DNA of 64,000 bases from Acanthaster planci (lineage: Eukaryota; Echinodermata; Asteroidea; Valvatida; Acanthasteridae). The notes beneath the pieces were generated by a model, which was given only the letters and a program-made list of their open reading frames with translations, did not search any database and was not told the DNA's origin. Of the stretch, positions 1 through 13,100 are shown piece after piece. How positions within the stretch are numbered: the first letter of the stretch is position 1; each line of letters opens with the position of its first letter. The translations under genes and the position numbers were made by a program. The stretch lies in assembly GCF_001949145.1 (NCBI RefSeq), contig NW_019091674.1:71668-135667 (forward strand). Direction: 5' to 3'.

Positions 1-370
1 GTTGTAATTACCGTTTGAATTTGCATATCGAAGGCTTTGTACCGAGCAGGTACATTCCAAAATTAATTTACCGCTCCATGAGCTTCGGGCGGAAACAAAT
101 GCTGATATGATAATTGCTTTTCATACATTTTTGCATGTATTTGCTGATATGAGTTGCTGGTCCGCGTCACCAGGCTCGGGTGGGAACAATCTCTGTAATT
201 TTTGCTGAATAGCTACCTTTTGCTTGAAACGCAAGCTAAGATATACTTGCAGTTCCGCGTCACCAGCTTCCGGTGGGAACTATTTCCATATATGGCTGAG
301 TAGCTATACTTTGATTGTGCGCAATGTAATTTTTGCAGTTCCACGTCACCAGCTTCGAGCGGGAACAACC
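1..370. repeat. Degenerate tandem repeat, about 90-bp period
   Basis: Four copies of a unit marked by TCCGCGTCACCAGCTTCGGG-GGGAAC, at about 74, 161, 254 and 340, spaced 86-93 bp, each followed by AT-rich sequence with GCTGA-TAGCTA. The array may continue left of the window. Confidence 0.7.
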
Positions 371-1099
371 TGAACAGTGTCAAGTTCAATAAACGGCTGC
401 TCAAGCCAATCGACACAAAAGTTAGAATGCGAGTGTCCGCCTGTCCCTCTATTTCCTGGTCAAAGCAATAATTTCTATTTAATTCCAAGCAAAACACTAC
501 AATTATTGCTGGGGTATTACTTGCCCTGCTTGTCAGGCTAAGATGCAGACAGTAATCAGGCAATTTCGGAATGTTTTCTAATATTTGTCTGACTCGGCGT
601 CATTGAACACTTTGAAGTGCCTGAGTTGCGACTCCTTCTGTGTCCTTCGTCTGTGGTCACAGGGGGCAGAGTCAAAGAAACATTTTTCAAGTCGTATCCT
701 GCAGAAGTATTCGGTAAGCTCTTGGCTGAGTCCTACCTGGTTCACGGGGGGGGGCAGAAATTTAGACCCCTTGCAAGACCCTTGTGTTCAGCATCAGTTG
801 TAGGCGAAGAAAAAAGGTTGACTACAGTGTTAGAGTTGGTGGGTGGTAAGGAATGGGACTTTTGATGCCTGAAAAGTCTATGCCTACGTTGTTGTTTGGC
901 TAAAATGCCACCTATCTTCATATTCCTCCTGTCATTAAGAACAAAATCAAGATTAGTGAGGTCCCTTTCCATCTCGACGCACAGGTTTTCGATGCATAGC
1001 ATCGGGACAATTAGATCTAAGTTCAGAATCAAGATGGGCTATATCCTGATGGAGGTTCTGAAGTGTGATTTGACACTGCTGAAAAAGCATATTAGTTAT
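371..1099. other. No gene seen
   Basis: Short open frames on both strands lack domain features. A short phrase near 628 (ACTCCTTCTGTGTCCTTC) recurs at 48178 in gene B's intron region, so part may be duplicated intron. Confidence 0.4.
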
Positions 1100-3430
1100 T
1101 ATTTGATTATTGCTGTCTAAATGTAATGCTATTGATTAACCAATTGAGAGTGGAAGCACACCAAGTTCAGTCTGTGGATCTAAGACGAGAATTTTGGACG
1201 AATGGCCGTAACCCAAGCCGACCAAGGCAGATGCAGTAGACCTATCTTTTCTTATGGCTAAGTGAGAGGCTAGATCGAGGAGCATGGTTTCGTTTTATTT
1301 GCGGTTTTTGAAATCTGCATAGAACCCTGTAAAGGATTTTCTCCATGGGATATTTTTTTTCTGCGGCGATTGTGGTTTTGGATTTGTCACTTTCTAAAAA
1401 GTTTTGAGATTTTATAAAATGTTTTTGTTCTTAAAACATGTTATGTCCACATTACAAAAAAATGCCCATTAAACTTTTTGTGAGGAGATTAAAAACTTCA
1501 AACTGATTTCAAGGATTACAATCTTGACACACATACATTTCAACATATTAGGTGGCAAAAGAGTGACAAAATCGACATTTTCCCGAGCTAAACCAATACA
1601 CGCGTTACCATCGCCTCGCTACCAGCAAAATGAATACCCCGACAAACCTGGTTTTGTTTTACCGACGAGGGTGCTATATTGCTAAAGTTTGATAGAGTTT
1701 ACAAAGCTCTAAAGGCTGTAAGAATGAGATGTGATTGTACCTTAATTTAAACTAGAATGGGGACGAGGTCGCATGAAAGTGGGAACTAAAATAGGACAAG
1801 GTAGCAGCTTGTCCATATAAATGTGAAGTTGTCACAAATGCCAAATGTAAAGGCCGACATAGCTGTGTGTCTGACTTTAGAAGGCACAGAATGCGTCGGG
1901 GGGCGTGTTATAGGCCTCATGCTGTGCATTATATAACTCAACAAGATAAAACTCCATATAACAAATGTCAACGATGAAAATATAGTCTAATTTTTATTAA
2001 CCAAAGACGTTTCTGATATTAAGGTGTCCTCCACTGGCTCTGGAGGCAATTTAACGCTACGAAGGCCGGCGAAATACACATTTGTGGCGCAATTTATTAA
2101 CTGAGCCTTTAATGAAAATATGTTTTCAGATTTAAATCTTTTCTCTTTCCAGACAAATTGGGCATTTTCTGACCATTTTGTGCCCTAAATAGGAGTACAT
2201 ATCAACTTCCCAGCCTCTGCCACAAGGTATCAAACTGTTGGGTAAATCTTTCAAAAGGTGAAGAACATTTTTACTAAACATGACCAAGATCTGAAAGCTG
2301 TGGCTTTGATAGATTATCACGCTTGCGTGCTGCATGGCCTATGGCCCACTCTGGGTAGTTTGAGGATGTGCTGTTGGAATACCAAAGTTGCTAAGGATTA
2401 CTGACATCTGCAGAAGAAGTGAAGAATGGATAGCCAACCATCTCAAGCATAGCCACCAACGCTTTCTTGGAAGAGAAGACATAAGCAATCGTCCGTTTCC
2501 TTTTATTCCAGATTTTATGTATTAAAACGTTCTCTTATACTCGCCAAGTCTTTAGCTTCTTTTGAGCTTCTTCTTCTACTTAAAATCAAAATTACCGAGT
2601 TAGTTTTACCAGTAACATGTTAACTAAGGGCGTGTGCCTTTATCAACCGAATGCAGCTGAAGTGCACAAAATATATATTTGTCTTAGGCTCCAATTTGCA
2701 ACCCAGTAACACATTTTTAATTTGTCATGTAATGTTCAATGAAGTAAACGCTACAAATATGCAGTATAAGTTCAAGGAATACGATTATCCTGTATGTATG
2801 ATACAACAAAAAGTAAAACAGTAGCTCGTTCTATAAGTATACGGTTTGGAAACTGAAATAAACAAGGCCAGTTTGTCAACCACGGATCGATTTTGAATAG
2901 TGTTACCAGTTAAAATCGACCCGTGATCGGTAAATTGTGTACACACGTTGATGTTAAACTGACAATCAGAAAAAAATTACCCGAAAACAACAAATTCGTT
3001 TACCGTATATTTTCTCTCCGTAGCTACACACTCTCTCCCGACAGTAAGCACATTGCACTTCGGAGAACGGACCGGAGAACGGTAACTCGCCATCTTGCTG
3101 AATGCAGCCCAGGTCTAGCCTGGAGGACTCTACATGTGTCGTATTTCGTTATACCCAACTATTCGCAAGCAGGTTGCTGTATCGTTGTCTTGTGGTACGC
3201 CGGTGACAACAAATCTCCCTTGTGCCCTGCTGTACGACACATACATGACAGCGAATTCGAAGCACAAACAGAAGTTAAATCGCGACGTTGATATCACTCC
3301 AGTTTATCGTCTCATTCCAACAGGCAACACAGGGGAGGTGGATTTTCCTGACTGAAAATGCGTCACAGAACAGAACTATCTTTCCTGCCCAGTCATGGCA
3401 AGTCTTAGAAATGTGTCTACAGTCACTACG
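1100..3430. repeat. Partial third copy of the receptor-gene block
   Basis: Intron sequence on both sides of the broken exon at 2999-3243 matches gene A about 15700-18050 and gene B about 45030-47390, for example the blocks near 1165-1240, 1545-1660 and 3370-3420. No Ig or FN3 exon accompanies it. The homology fades at about 1100 and 3430, so only one exon with its flanking introns was kept or copied. Confidence 0.75.
2999..3243 (-). pseudogene. Broken five-cysteine exon of a third array member
   Basis: The minus strand matches exons 17597-17842 and 46939-47184 along their whole length. It reads VSYSRAQGRFVVTGVPQDN and CLRIVGYNE in one frame, then a TAG stop and a frameshift, then CIQQDGELPFSG and CAYCRERVCSYGEKIYG in another, ending at an intact GTAAACG donor. 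The acceptor AG is lost. It is a dead exon. Confidence 0.85.
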
Positions 3431-5824
3431 TAAGTCCATCCCATTTCATTTCTCCTTACCACAACAACTCAGGCACACGATAATTTATTTATATTTTGTA
3501 ATTTTCTTCAAATTAGTTTGAAAAGGGGCAGAGGGGGGTGGTAAGGTAATTACACGTACTAAGACTTACGGGTATAGATTTGTATGGGCCGTCCGTAGGA
3601 TAGGGTCTGTTATAGGTACATCCCTGTTCGCCAAACACTGCCCCAGAGGGAGACAGGCCCCAGATTTATCCGACATCTTTTCCCATAGTGACCGGCGCGA
3701 CGTATAGCCAAGATCCTCCCAATAATCAAATTTACCGTTCCAATCAAATTATTTTGTTGAGTTGTAATAATTATGGGGGGTATCTTGTTAAAGTCTGTTT
3801 TATTTTGCTTGCATTGTTGATTCGCTTTCATTGCATTAGATTGCTTTTTTTTTCTTCTTTTTTGTTTTGATTCTGTTTCAAGTTTGCATGTTTATTGAAA
3901 ACAGAAATTTCTTTGCATAGTTGTGATTTGCATGGAAGTGATAAAATTCATTTAGAAGAAGAGTTTATAAATGCATGCAAAGCGTGTTCAGTTTCCTTTT
4001 CTTTCTTTAAGATATTCTTTCTGGCTTCGATTTAATTTTGCTTTCGAGTGAGAGAACTTGACACTATTTTTGTTGATTTCAATTCGAGTTCACATGGTTG
4101 ACATATTGTCATTTTAATGTGTTTTGTTGTATTAAAAATTTTATTTTAATTAACATTTAATTAAAAAACTGCTTGCTGGTCATGTACATGTACTTGACAG
4201 GCAGCTGCTCCCTATATACTTATTCATGTGTCTATGTTGCATGGCAACAGAGGCATTGATTCGCTCTGTCAGTATTCGAAATTGACATTCACTTTTACAA
4301 TAACCATAATTTATGTTATTAATACACATATGAAGCATGAAATGAGACGGAGAGAGCCTCCCTGCTTTGTGTGGTCATTGTTCCACTGGAAGTTGAGGAA
4401 TTCTTTTCAGACATCTGACGGGGGGATGTGTTAGATAACAATAGTGTAGAGTGGGTAAAGCGATTGGACATGCTGGGGGTACCCTTCGGTCTCGTTTCTG
4501 GCTTGATAGATACACATGTGGGTAGGAAAGCTTCCACATTGTTGGTTTGTAAATTGCAGTGAAAGTTTGATTAATTTGATTAATGAATACATTCCTGAGG
4601 AAGAGTTGCTCAATGGTTCACTACCATGTTCTCATTCACCAACCTTGGAATGTTAGTCTTCAACGATTTGAACTCTGTTTTGGCTGGCTAAAGGGGCTGT
4701 GCAGTCAAAAAAGGTATTCGTAGCTTGAGGATTACATGGAATATTGGTTTAATTCGACAAAACTATAAATGAAAAATCAAACGATGGGGAAAAGTGGAGA
4801 AAATATCCATGTGGCGTGTCAGAGGGCGACTTAGACTAGACCCTGATATCATTCACCCGTCAATATTGATAATTTGCATTATATAACAACATTAATAATA
4901 CAGTACAAGACAATACAACATTGATAAAAAACTAAATCATAGTTTTTTACATTGTATCATAATGATCAAACTGAACACAGTCTGAGAACGAATTGTTAGA
5001 AAAGACCCATAGGTATAACACAATACAACATTAATAAAAATTATTACCATTGATAACAATTATTCCAAGAAAGACCATGGTCGTGGTCTTCCGTCCAACC
5101 GTTCAGACATTACAGTGATTCACCTGAATGCATTGTAAGCACATCTTGCCGTTTTAAGTGGTGGTCACACTTTGTCAAGTCTATGGTTGTCTCAGATTTC
5201 CACAACAAACGTTTTCTCTCGAGCCTTGAGTGCTCCTACTTGCTCAACATAGTCCAGACATTATTTAAAAAGTCGCCCCAGTGGTTGTTAATGGTCGTAG
5301 TCATAAATTGGCCTTATCCTCATTAATATTAGTCTGCAACAACGGGTCTTAGTTCACAAGTTCGCACAGGACATGAGCGTAATCTTGTACACCTACTCGA
5401 TGTACTTAGTCGTGGCGTACCGTGACGATCTGGCTCTCTCTATAACAGGAGTTTGTTCTGTCAGAACAGAAGCTCACTTGTTTCCAAAACTTTTTTGGCC
5501 TGTTCGCAGTGACAGCTTTGCTCCGTACATGTGGGCCTAGTGTGGGCTCCAACTGAGGTTATAAAAATCGTCTCTTGGAGTGATTCTGTTTGTCGCGATG
5601 TCATGAAGGTTTAGTGGAAAGTTTGGGCATGTGACTTGTACACAAGCACAAAGCCCTTATTTGTACGCCGTGGAGTTGTATACTACATATGCGGGACTAT
5701 TGACAGTATTCAAACTCTATAATTAGTAAACAAAGTGGAAATATCGCGTTTTAAATACTACACGCGAAAGAGCGGGGAAAGAGGTCAATCTTCGGTCGGT
5801 AGAACTATCACTTCGTACTTCAAT
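3431..5824. other. No gene seen; contains a dispersed repeat
   Basis: AT-rich with homopolymer runs and no supported coding region. The stretch 4330-4500 matches 38180-38340 in reverse orientation, so it belongs to a dispersed repeat. Confidence 0.45.
4330..4500 (+). repeat. Dispersed repeat, copy 1
   Basis: Similar to the reverse complement of 38180-38340, including GAGACGGAGAGA, GGGGGATGTGTTA and GATTGGACATG blocks. Family not recognised. Confidence 0.6.
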
Positions 5825-7048
5825 AGTCGAAATCAGTTAGGAGGAAAAGTGGGATAAACGGACCTTAAGGTAAAACGAATCCCTTTGATATTTTGAAAAC
5901 GATACAGCGGTATCTAATGTTGCCACTGCAAACGTTATTTATAACGAATATTACATGATGCCAAGTTTTCAGTGCATTATTAAATATTAGTGTGTCTGTA
6001 TTTTTATTTTTGACCACTGTGATATAAGTTACATTACCTTAGTCCGTTGGGGGTCTTTGGGAAATTGACAAGGGAAATATTTTTATATTGTATTAGCAAG
6101 TTCAACCGTTATCTGTGTGAAAAAAGAAACAGAAGACCTATTTTGAAGTGCAGTACGTTACGCAGTCTGTCTAGAATAAGGTTTTCATTTACACTCTTGC
6201 CCTTTGGGGTATTAAAAACGGATCTTATTGTAGTGGGGCCAAACGGACACTGCTCCGTCAGTTGCAATGCATAAATAAAAATGCAGTTAAACAAAGTTAA
6301 GTTATCTGATGAACTCTTTTTGCAGTAAAGAAATGACCATACCCATTTCCTTGAATATCAATTTTCATGGAAAGGGCCAATCCTACAACGTTTGTGAATT
6401 ATTAAACTGAACACCTATACTGTTGTCTAGAAATAGTCGATCGAACCTGCTCTAAAGAAAACGCGGAAATGGATCTTACCGAAGCCGGCTGCTCTTTAAA
6501 AACATTAAGTTCTCACCAATCTTACTGCTATTATTGCCTTGATCTGAATCACATTTGTGCATGGCATGCGAAAAAACAGGTTTTAAATATGGCCGTACTT
6601 GCTCAACATGATTACTTCTTGTATGAAGAACACCAAATAAAGTTGTGGTTCGATCTGCAAACTAAAGTTTTAGACTTATAGTGAGTTTTAAATATTAGAG
6701 GCTGTCTAATTTGCTGTACCGTTGTCAACCATTTTTCTCCCATAACATCCCAGTTATGGCACTTCAGTAACTGCTGCACAGTCGTACGTTTAAATCTATG
6801 ACTTTTTTGAGAGTGAGCGTATCTAACGATTGAACTTCTAAAGCTTTGGAGGCACGAATGTTCCTAAACCGGGACACAGTTGGGACAAAGAACTCTAGAA
6901 AAAATCTACACGTCAGCTTACATAAGGTAAAACAATATGCATTTTCGATTAACAGAACGATTCTCCTTCTACTACTCTGTATTGAGAGAAATGTTCTCTC
7001 TTTCATAAGCCACACCCTCTGCCGCAAAGACCACAATCAACAAGATCC
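5825..7048 (-). other. 3' flank of gene A, candidate 3' UTR
   Basis: No gene seen. Conserved with 34485-35715 at moderate identity, as expected for a 3' UTR or simply for duplicated flank. An open frame on the plus strand at 6469-6681 is not kept open in the copy. No polyadenylation signal could be placed with confidence. Confidence 0.4.
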
Positions 7049-7155
7049 CTAGACGCGATGTTCCTCTCCATCCCGAGTCTGCTGCTGTAAGCTCCATGAT
7101 GCCCATTCATACGTCGGAGGTGGATCATCACTGTCGTCGGCAATAACCTGCATTT
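7049..7155 (-). CDS. Gene A exon 13: last coding exon, second PPxY motif
   Basis: Acceptor TTTGTGTAG, 35 codons and a TAG stop. It encodes EMQVIADDSDDPPPTYEW and then a Gln-rich end closing in EEHRV. The acidic run before PPPTY and the aromatic EWASW after it are distinctive. In gene B the same position reads PPTR, so the second PPxY is specific to gene A. Confidence 0.75.
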
Positions 7156-10100
7156 CTACACAAAATAGAAAAAGAGAAGCTTGGGGAACGTGAACTGCAA
7201 TTGAAAACATGCTTTTATTTCTCATTTGGCTATTGGACACTTGTTGTTTAGAGCTTCTTCAGTACTGTTGAATGTCGAATATTGATGTTGATGTCGTTTC
7301 TGTTATTGTTATCTGGTGGTTATTAGAACTGTCAAAGCCACTGTTGGTGCTGTTGCCGTAGCAAGCTCGGCCCATTGCGTACGTTGGCACTGAGAATGTG
7401 TTCTTTTCCAATGGGCCATTCCATCAGGCTGGTGCACAATTTGTGATGGTGTCCATTGTTACGAGGGTTCTGTAAAAATGAGCAGCTATTTCCCTGCATG
7501 TGGATTTCAAATACATCTTGCAAGGCTGAATGGAGAGGTGTGTGTTATTTGTAACAAGGACACCGTCACAAATTGTGCCTCAACCTCATTGACTGAACCC
7601 CAAAGCCACACTGCTTGTTTTTGGGGGCATGCACGAATGTTGGGCATAAATCGTGACTGTGATTGGTCAAAAAATCATTGAAATTCGCTAGCCAAAATTT
7701 AAAAAAAAACTATCCAGTTTTTTGGTCAGCGCGCGCGTCTACCGTGGACGTGCGCGTCGGCAAATGGGAAAGCTTTTTACTTGGTACAAAACGATGTCCG
7801 AAAGCAGCCAAACTTGTTTGATCGACTGGAATCCTGCTATTGCGTAATTGTCACGCGTTTTTGATTGGGTACGGTTGGCTACTATGTACAGAAAAAGAAG
7901 TCCGTCTAGTTACGCATACATTCAGTCGGACAATCTGTGTCAGATGATGTCATTTCTCTATTAAACATTTACATCTGCGAACCAGACAAACGGGATGGTC
8001 TCAAGTCTTGTGTACATGTGCAAGCTTAAAATGCTTTTCAACAGTTGAAAAGGTGCGGGGCCCAGTCTATGTAGTGTTGGTAGCATCCAGCGTAACACGT
8101 GCATGCAGTCGTGATGGAAATAGTCTGTTAAACGTGCCTTATTTCCAGAAAAAATGCCGGTAAAAATAGCAGCGTCGTCGCACCACTTGTGGATCCAGCT
8201 CCTGATCAGAAAACGGAAACCTATTTCTGTGGCCAAAAAGGATCTGTCTCTTATTGTTGTTGAAGTTGTTGTTACTGTTTTGTTGTTAAATTCTTGTAAT
8301 AGATCATTCTCATATCACATCCTTACCAGTCGTTTCTAAGTAAGATGGAGGTGGGTCCCTCAACGGATGTGCCTCCTCTACAGTGCTGTAATGACAGAAA
8401 TAAAGCAAGAAACAACGCCGACAAAATTGAAATCTAAATTATAAACAATATATAAATATTATACAAAGAAAACAATAACGCGGCTGGTTCGGGGAAAGCT
8501 TCTAAATGTGCAAAAGCTATTCCATTCAAACGAAGCAAGTAATGAAGCAGCTCTTTCCTCACTATGCACCAGTGAGGCCTGGGTTCGTGTCCAGGCTTGG
8601 CCTGGGCTTTAAGTGCATTTGGTTTCCAGTCCATACTCGCTCTCACAGCAAGTATAAAATGAGCCCCACACGTACAGGGCGGTAGTGGCTCCCTTTTACA
8701 ATGTGTTTCTTATTTGTCGCCACCACAGCCCTACCTTAAGGCATTACTTTAATGCCTGAAATCCATTATCAAAAACTTTGAATCCTAATATCTTCCTCAA
8801 TAAGAATGGCTCGACGATTTTACTTACAAAGGCGTATTACTCAGAATTTGGACTTTTATATGAGCACCCTAAAGCCGTTCAAGACCGTATATTTTCCGAA
8901 ATATGGCGTCTTGAAAACCCGGTCTGTGATATTTAAATGCTGACCCTGGGTGGCGCCAGAAGTCAAGGCACCCCCCAATGCTTAGTCATAAGTTGTGTGC
9001 GCACTTTGCTAGTGTACATGTACAGAACGCCCACAGCACGTGTGTGGGAGCATGGTACAGTGGTATGCATATTAACGTTAATCAAATTTAATTTAACAGG
9101 GTTCCTTTTTCGTCTGTAACGCGAGGTGATGGGGAACCAGTTTTGTACGGTACAACCCATAGCAGAGCACCGTTGGGTGCCTTGAAATCCGACGTAAGAA
9201 GTGGTGCTTTCGTTTTTCAAAGTTGGCACCGCAACATATTGTAAAAGAGAGCCACTACAGCCCTAAGTGTGGGGCTTGTATGAAATGAGCATCAGATACG
9301 AAGTATTTTTCCAATATGGGTGGAAATTTAATAATTGTTTGGGCACTTACGTATTTGGCTGGGTAGTGTGTTCAGCACACTCTTCTATGAAATAACAGGA
9401 AAAAACCACCACATTAACAAGGCTGAGTACATGAAAATATGGTGGCGTTTTGTGTTCGGTCATTTTGAAAAACCACAGACAATTTGACATGGACATGACA
9501 AGTGACATGGAAAGGGGCATGAATCTACCATGCCAAGATAGATTTTGTGACGGGACAGGCGGTATTGCCTGTCCCGTCACAAAATCTATCTTGGCATGGT
9601 AGATTCATACCCCTTCCCATGTCACTTGTCCCTCTTATATGATTAAAACTATTTAGGTCACATGGATGAAGTGGCAGGTAGATGGTCATTGTTGCCAAAT
9701 CCCATGGGATTATCTCAATGCACTTCTAGTAGAATTATTAGTAGACTTTCCTATTCCTATTGTAAAACAGCCTGTCACATGGCCAATCTGAATTGGTTAG
9801 TAAAGCAGAGGCAGAGGCTCTAGGGGCAAATTTACGTCTGGCACGAAGATACGTGGATACAAAAGTCCTTCTGGGGCACTGGCCATACCTGATGAAGTAA
9901 TTTTAACACAGCACAACCTAAGCCTGTTACAGAATGCAATGAAGGCCACCACGAGTACGCAACTGCAACAGGAGGCCAAGATTATCGGCCAAGTGGCCTC
10001 GCCGTTTCTACCGCTCGCTCTAGTCGTTTGAGCTGACTGAGGGGCCAGAGTAGTCGACGGATGCACTGTTATCAGAAAACATTTGCAAAAAACACTCAGT

Positions 10101-13100
10101 GAAAATAGAGTTTATTTCACAATGCAAACTGTGCAGTGAATTTAAACACAGCCATGTCATCATTTCGTGTAGGCCTACATTTTTTGCAGCTGAACATTGT
10201 GTCCAGTTCTAACTATCAGAATTTAGTTGTAGATTATTCCTCAATGTGCTAAGCGCGTTTAAAATATAAACATGTTTCAAAGTAATAACAAAATGGGTAG
10301 AAATGTAATCAGTCGATGGACTGAGTTTTGTTTTTTCACCAGGAAATCAGGCTTATATGACTGAGATAGAAAAAAGGTTTACATTTGGGCTTGCTCTCAA
10401 ATCAGAATCACAATAAGACTAACACCTATTTTTGAAGCCTGCAGTAGACGTTAACAAATTGTAGGGTTTACCTCTGAACCCAAATTGTGGAGTGTAAGAT
10501 CAAATGATGTGTAATTCCAATAGTTTCAAATGGTGTTAGAAAATACAAAATTTTGTCTCACGAACCGCAGAAGTGCTAATATGTACATGTAGGTCCTGAC
10601 ATATCAATCAACTTGAATAAATGAATGTTTGACTATTACATCTCCCATTTGATCAAATATTGGTTTTATTTATTTTTGGTTCAATTGAACTCCCAGGAAG
10701 CAGCTAAATAAGCTTGTGCGTGTGCAGGGGTCATATTATTTATCAATTTCCAGGACAGCGGGAGTAAGGTTACTGGAATTATGAAACGCATGTCTACTCG
10801 AAACATCTGAAAAGAAGGTACGCCTTGGAGACTACAATATTAGTTTAGTTTTTAAAAATGCATCAAATTGAAACCCCCTTGTTATTTTCACGTGCATTTG
10901 AAGATTCGGTAATTAATCGAATACATGTGGTTGAATACGCGAAAGACCCCTAAAAACGTGACGTATTTCAAGTTTTCATTTGCTACACCGGGCTGGTGTA
11001 CAAACCGGCGTTGACATTTCCAAGAGTCAAAGCTTACCCTCTGTTATATGGGATTCTTTGCCGCACACCCCGTCCCTGCAGTACCGGCAATGCATATGGC
11101 CGCCATACTGCCCAGAGTACTGAAACTCGCCATCATGCTGAACGCAGTCCAGGTCTGGCCTCAGACTCACCCACTTGATGCGTTCAACGTCATAGCCCGT
11201 CAACTGCAAGCAGGTCCCGGTATTGTTACCTTCTGGCATTCCGGCGACAAAGAGCGTCCTCTCTGCCACGTTGTATGACACAGTGATACCTGTCCAAAGT
11301 TTGAAAGAAATTATAACATTGCGAAAAGAACAGGGATTCTTTTTCCATTTTCTTGTCTAGGTGACAATAGTAGCCCTTCACGCTAATTCATGTAGGCATA
11401 GCAAATTGATCCAAGAAAACGTTCTCACATCATATTTTTTATTATGTTTAAAGCGTTTCTCACCTAAAGAGGGAGAGAAAAATATTCAAAAAATTCTCTC
11501 ATTTGGTTGTTTGTGTTTCTACTCTATTGAAAGGGTTGTCTCTTTTCACTTTACTTGAAAAACTGAATGTGCAAACATTCAAATATCCTCAAAGTCAGAA
11601 ATGCCCCCGGTATCACATAACTTTCACAAAATGAAAAAGTAACTATCCTCCCCTTTTTGAATGCAAGCAGAAACATTTCGCCACAGAGATTTAGGTGCTT
11701 ACCCATCACTGACGGCGCATTGGCTGGAAGAAAAAGAAATGCAGAGAATTGTTAGGCTGTTTCATCTACAACCTAGAAGTGTGGCTTAGAGAAGTAATTG
11801 ATAGCTTTGGAAATAATAACTCTGTGGTTGTTTGTTTGATTTTCTAAACTTCTTTATGCTACTGGTATTTCTAAAATGGATTTAAAGAGTAGTATGTTCC
11901 TTCCAAATTCCACACTAAATATTAGAGTGCTGTTTAGTAACTTGGGTTTGTTATGTTTAGCTCTAGCAGGTTGCCCTGGATCGTATACGGAGGCAGTGTC
12001 TTGTAGTCGTACAGAATTCAATGTTAAAAATGGGCAAAGAGGTAATGAAGCTCATTAGACGACGTGCACAGTAAAATGCGAATAACACTAGTAAAGGCGA
12101 CACTTACGTTTCGTATGCTTTTCAACTGTTGCGTAAGGGCCCGAGCCATGCCTGTTTTTTGCATACACGGCTACTTGGTAAAGCGTGTCCAGTTTGAGGT
12201 CACTGAAATTACCGCGGGGGCTGTCTGGATTGAGTTCATTCCAGCCCAGAGGGTCGAATTCTTGAGGAATCATGCGAATGTTGATGTAATTGAACTCCAC
12301 TGTCTCGCCACCGTCGTAACCTGGTGCCCAAACCACCCGAATCCCATTCTCTGCAAAGTAGTATGCTCGAAGATTTTTCGGTGCCTCAGGCTTTCCTGAA
12401 GAAAAATTCAAAAAAATCATAAAAACCGAAGGAGTAGCATAATGTCCGAACCCTCCATCATCGGAAATGCCTGACTCGAAATAAAGTAATGTACAAATGT
12501 AATACTATCCTAAAGGGTTTAAAAGGTGTGGGCACTTCATCAGCAAATAGTGACCTGCTGTACGCCTCTGATCAAAGTAGCATTATGGCTCTTTGAGGCC
12601 TACAGCGCTGTGATTTCAAAAGAGCAGGCTCTCAGAGGGCACTTGTCAATTTTGGAGCATTTGTAAGCTCTGTTATGGGTCTACAGGTGCATGACCATTG
12701 TTTGTACACCAAATATACTTTTCTCCAGAAAGCCAATATAAGAGGGCAACCATGTTTCTGCTTTAGATTAGAATAAGAGATTTTAATTTATTTATTTTCA
12801 ATTTATCACCCAATTTGCGGTTTTTATACAGAGTTTCATTCAGAGACTGCTCGAAGTGCCTTCAACACTTCAACTGAAGTATGCCTAGCAGGGTTATGGG
12901 GGTTGAATTACTGAAACGTACGTCACGGTTCCAAATCCTTTTGTTGGCTTGCTAGAAAGAGGTAATTGCCCAAATTATAGCCCCTACTGTTCGAAAAAGG
13001 CTACTGCATATTTGATTACATAAGATTAATGGCCAACAAAATAACCCATCTGATGCCTCTTTCCATTACAAAAGCTCACTGACGTTCCAGAGTACGACCG

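Noticed and set aside
1-370. CRISPR-like spaced repeats
   Set aside because: Repeats are imperfect, spacing near 90 bp, and the genome is eukaryotic.
6469-6681. Plus-strand ORF with CYYCLDLNHIC-like reading, similar reading at about 35170-35300
   Set aside because: The gene-B counterpart has a 5-nt change and a stop in the frame; similarity is explained by the tandem duplication.
8582-8592. GGTTCGTGTCC, a match to the tRNA/SINE B box
   Set aside because: No A box at the right distance and no cloverleaf or SINE tail could be drawn around it.
12064-12399. Long plus-strand ORF over exon 8, and similar ones at 14892, 22496, 22528, 49100 and 41088
   Set aside because: They are antisense shadows of the Ig and FN3 exons, which have domain motifs and splice borders on the minus strand.
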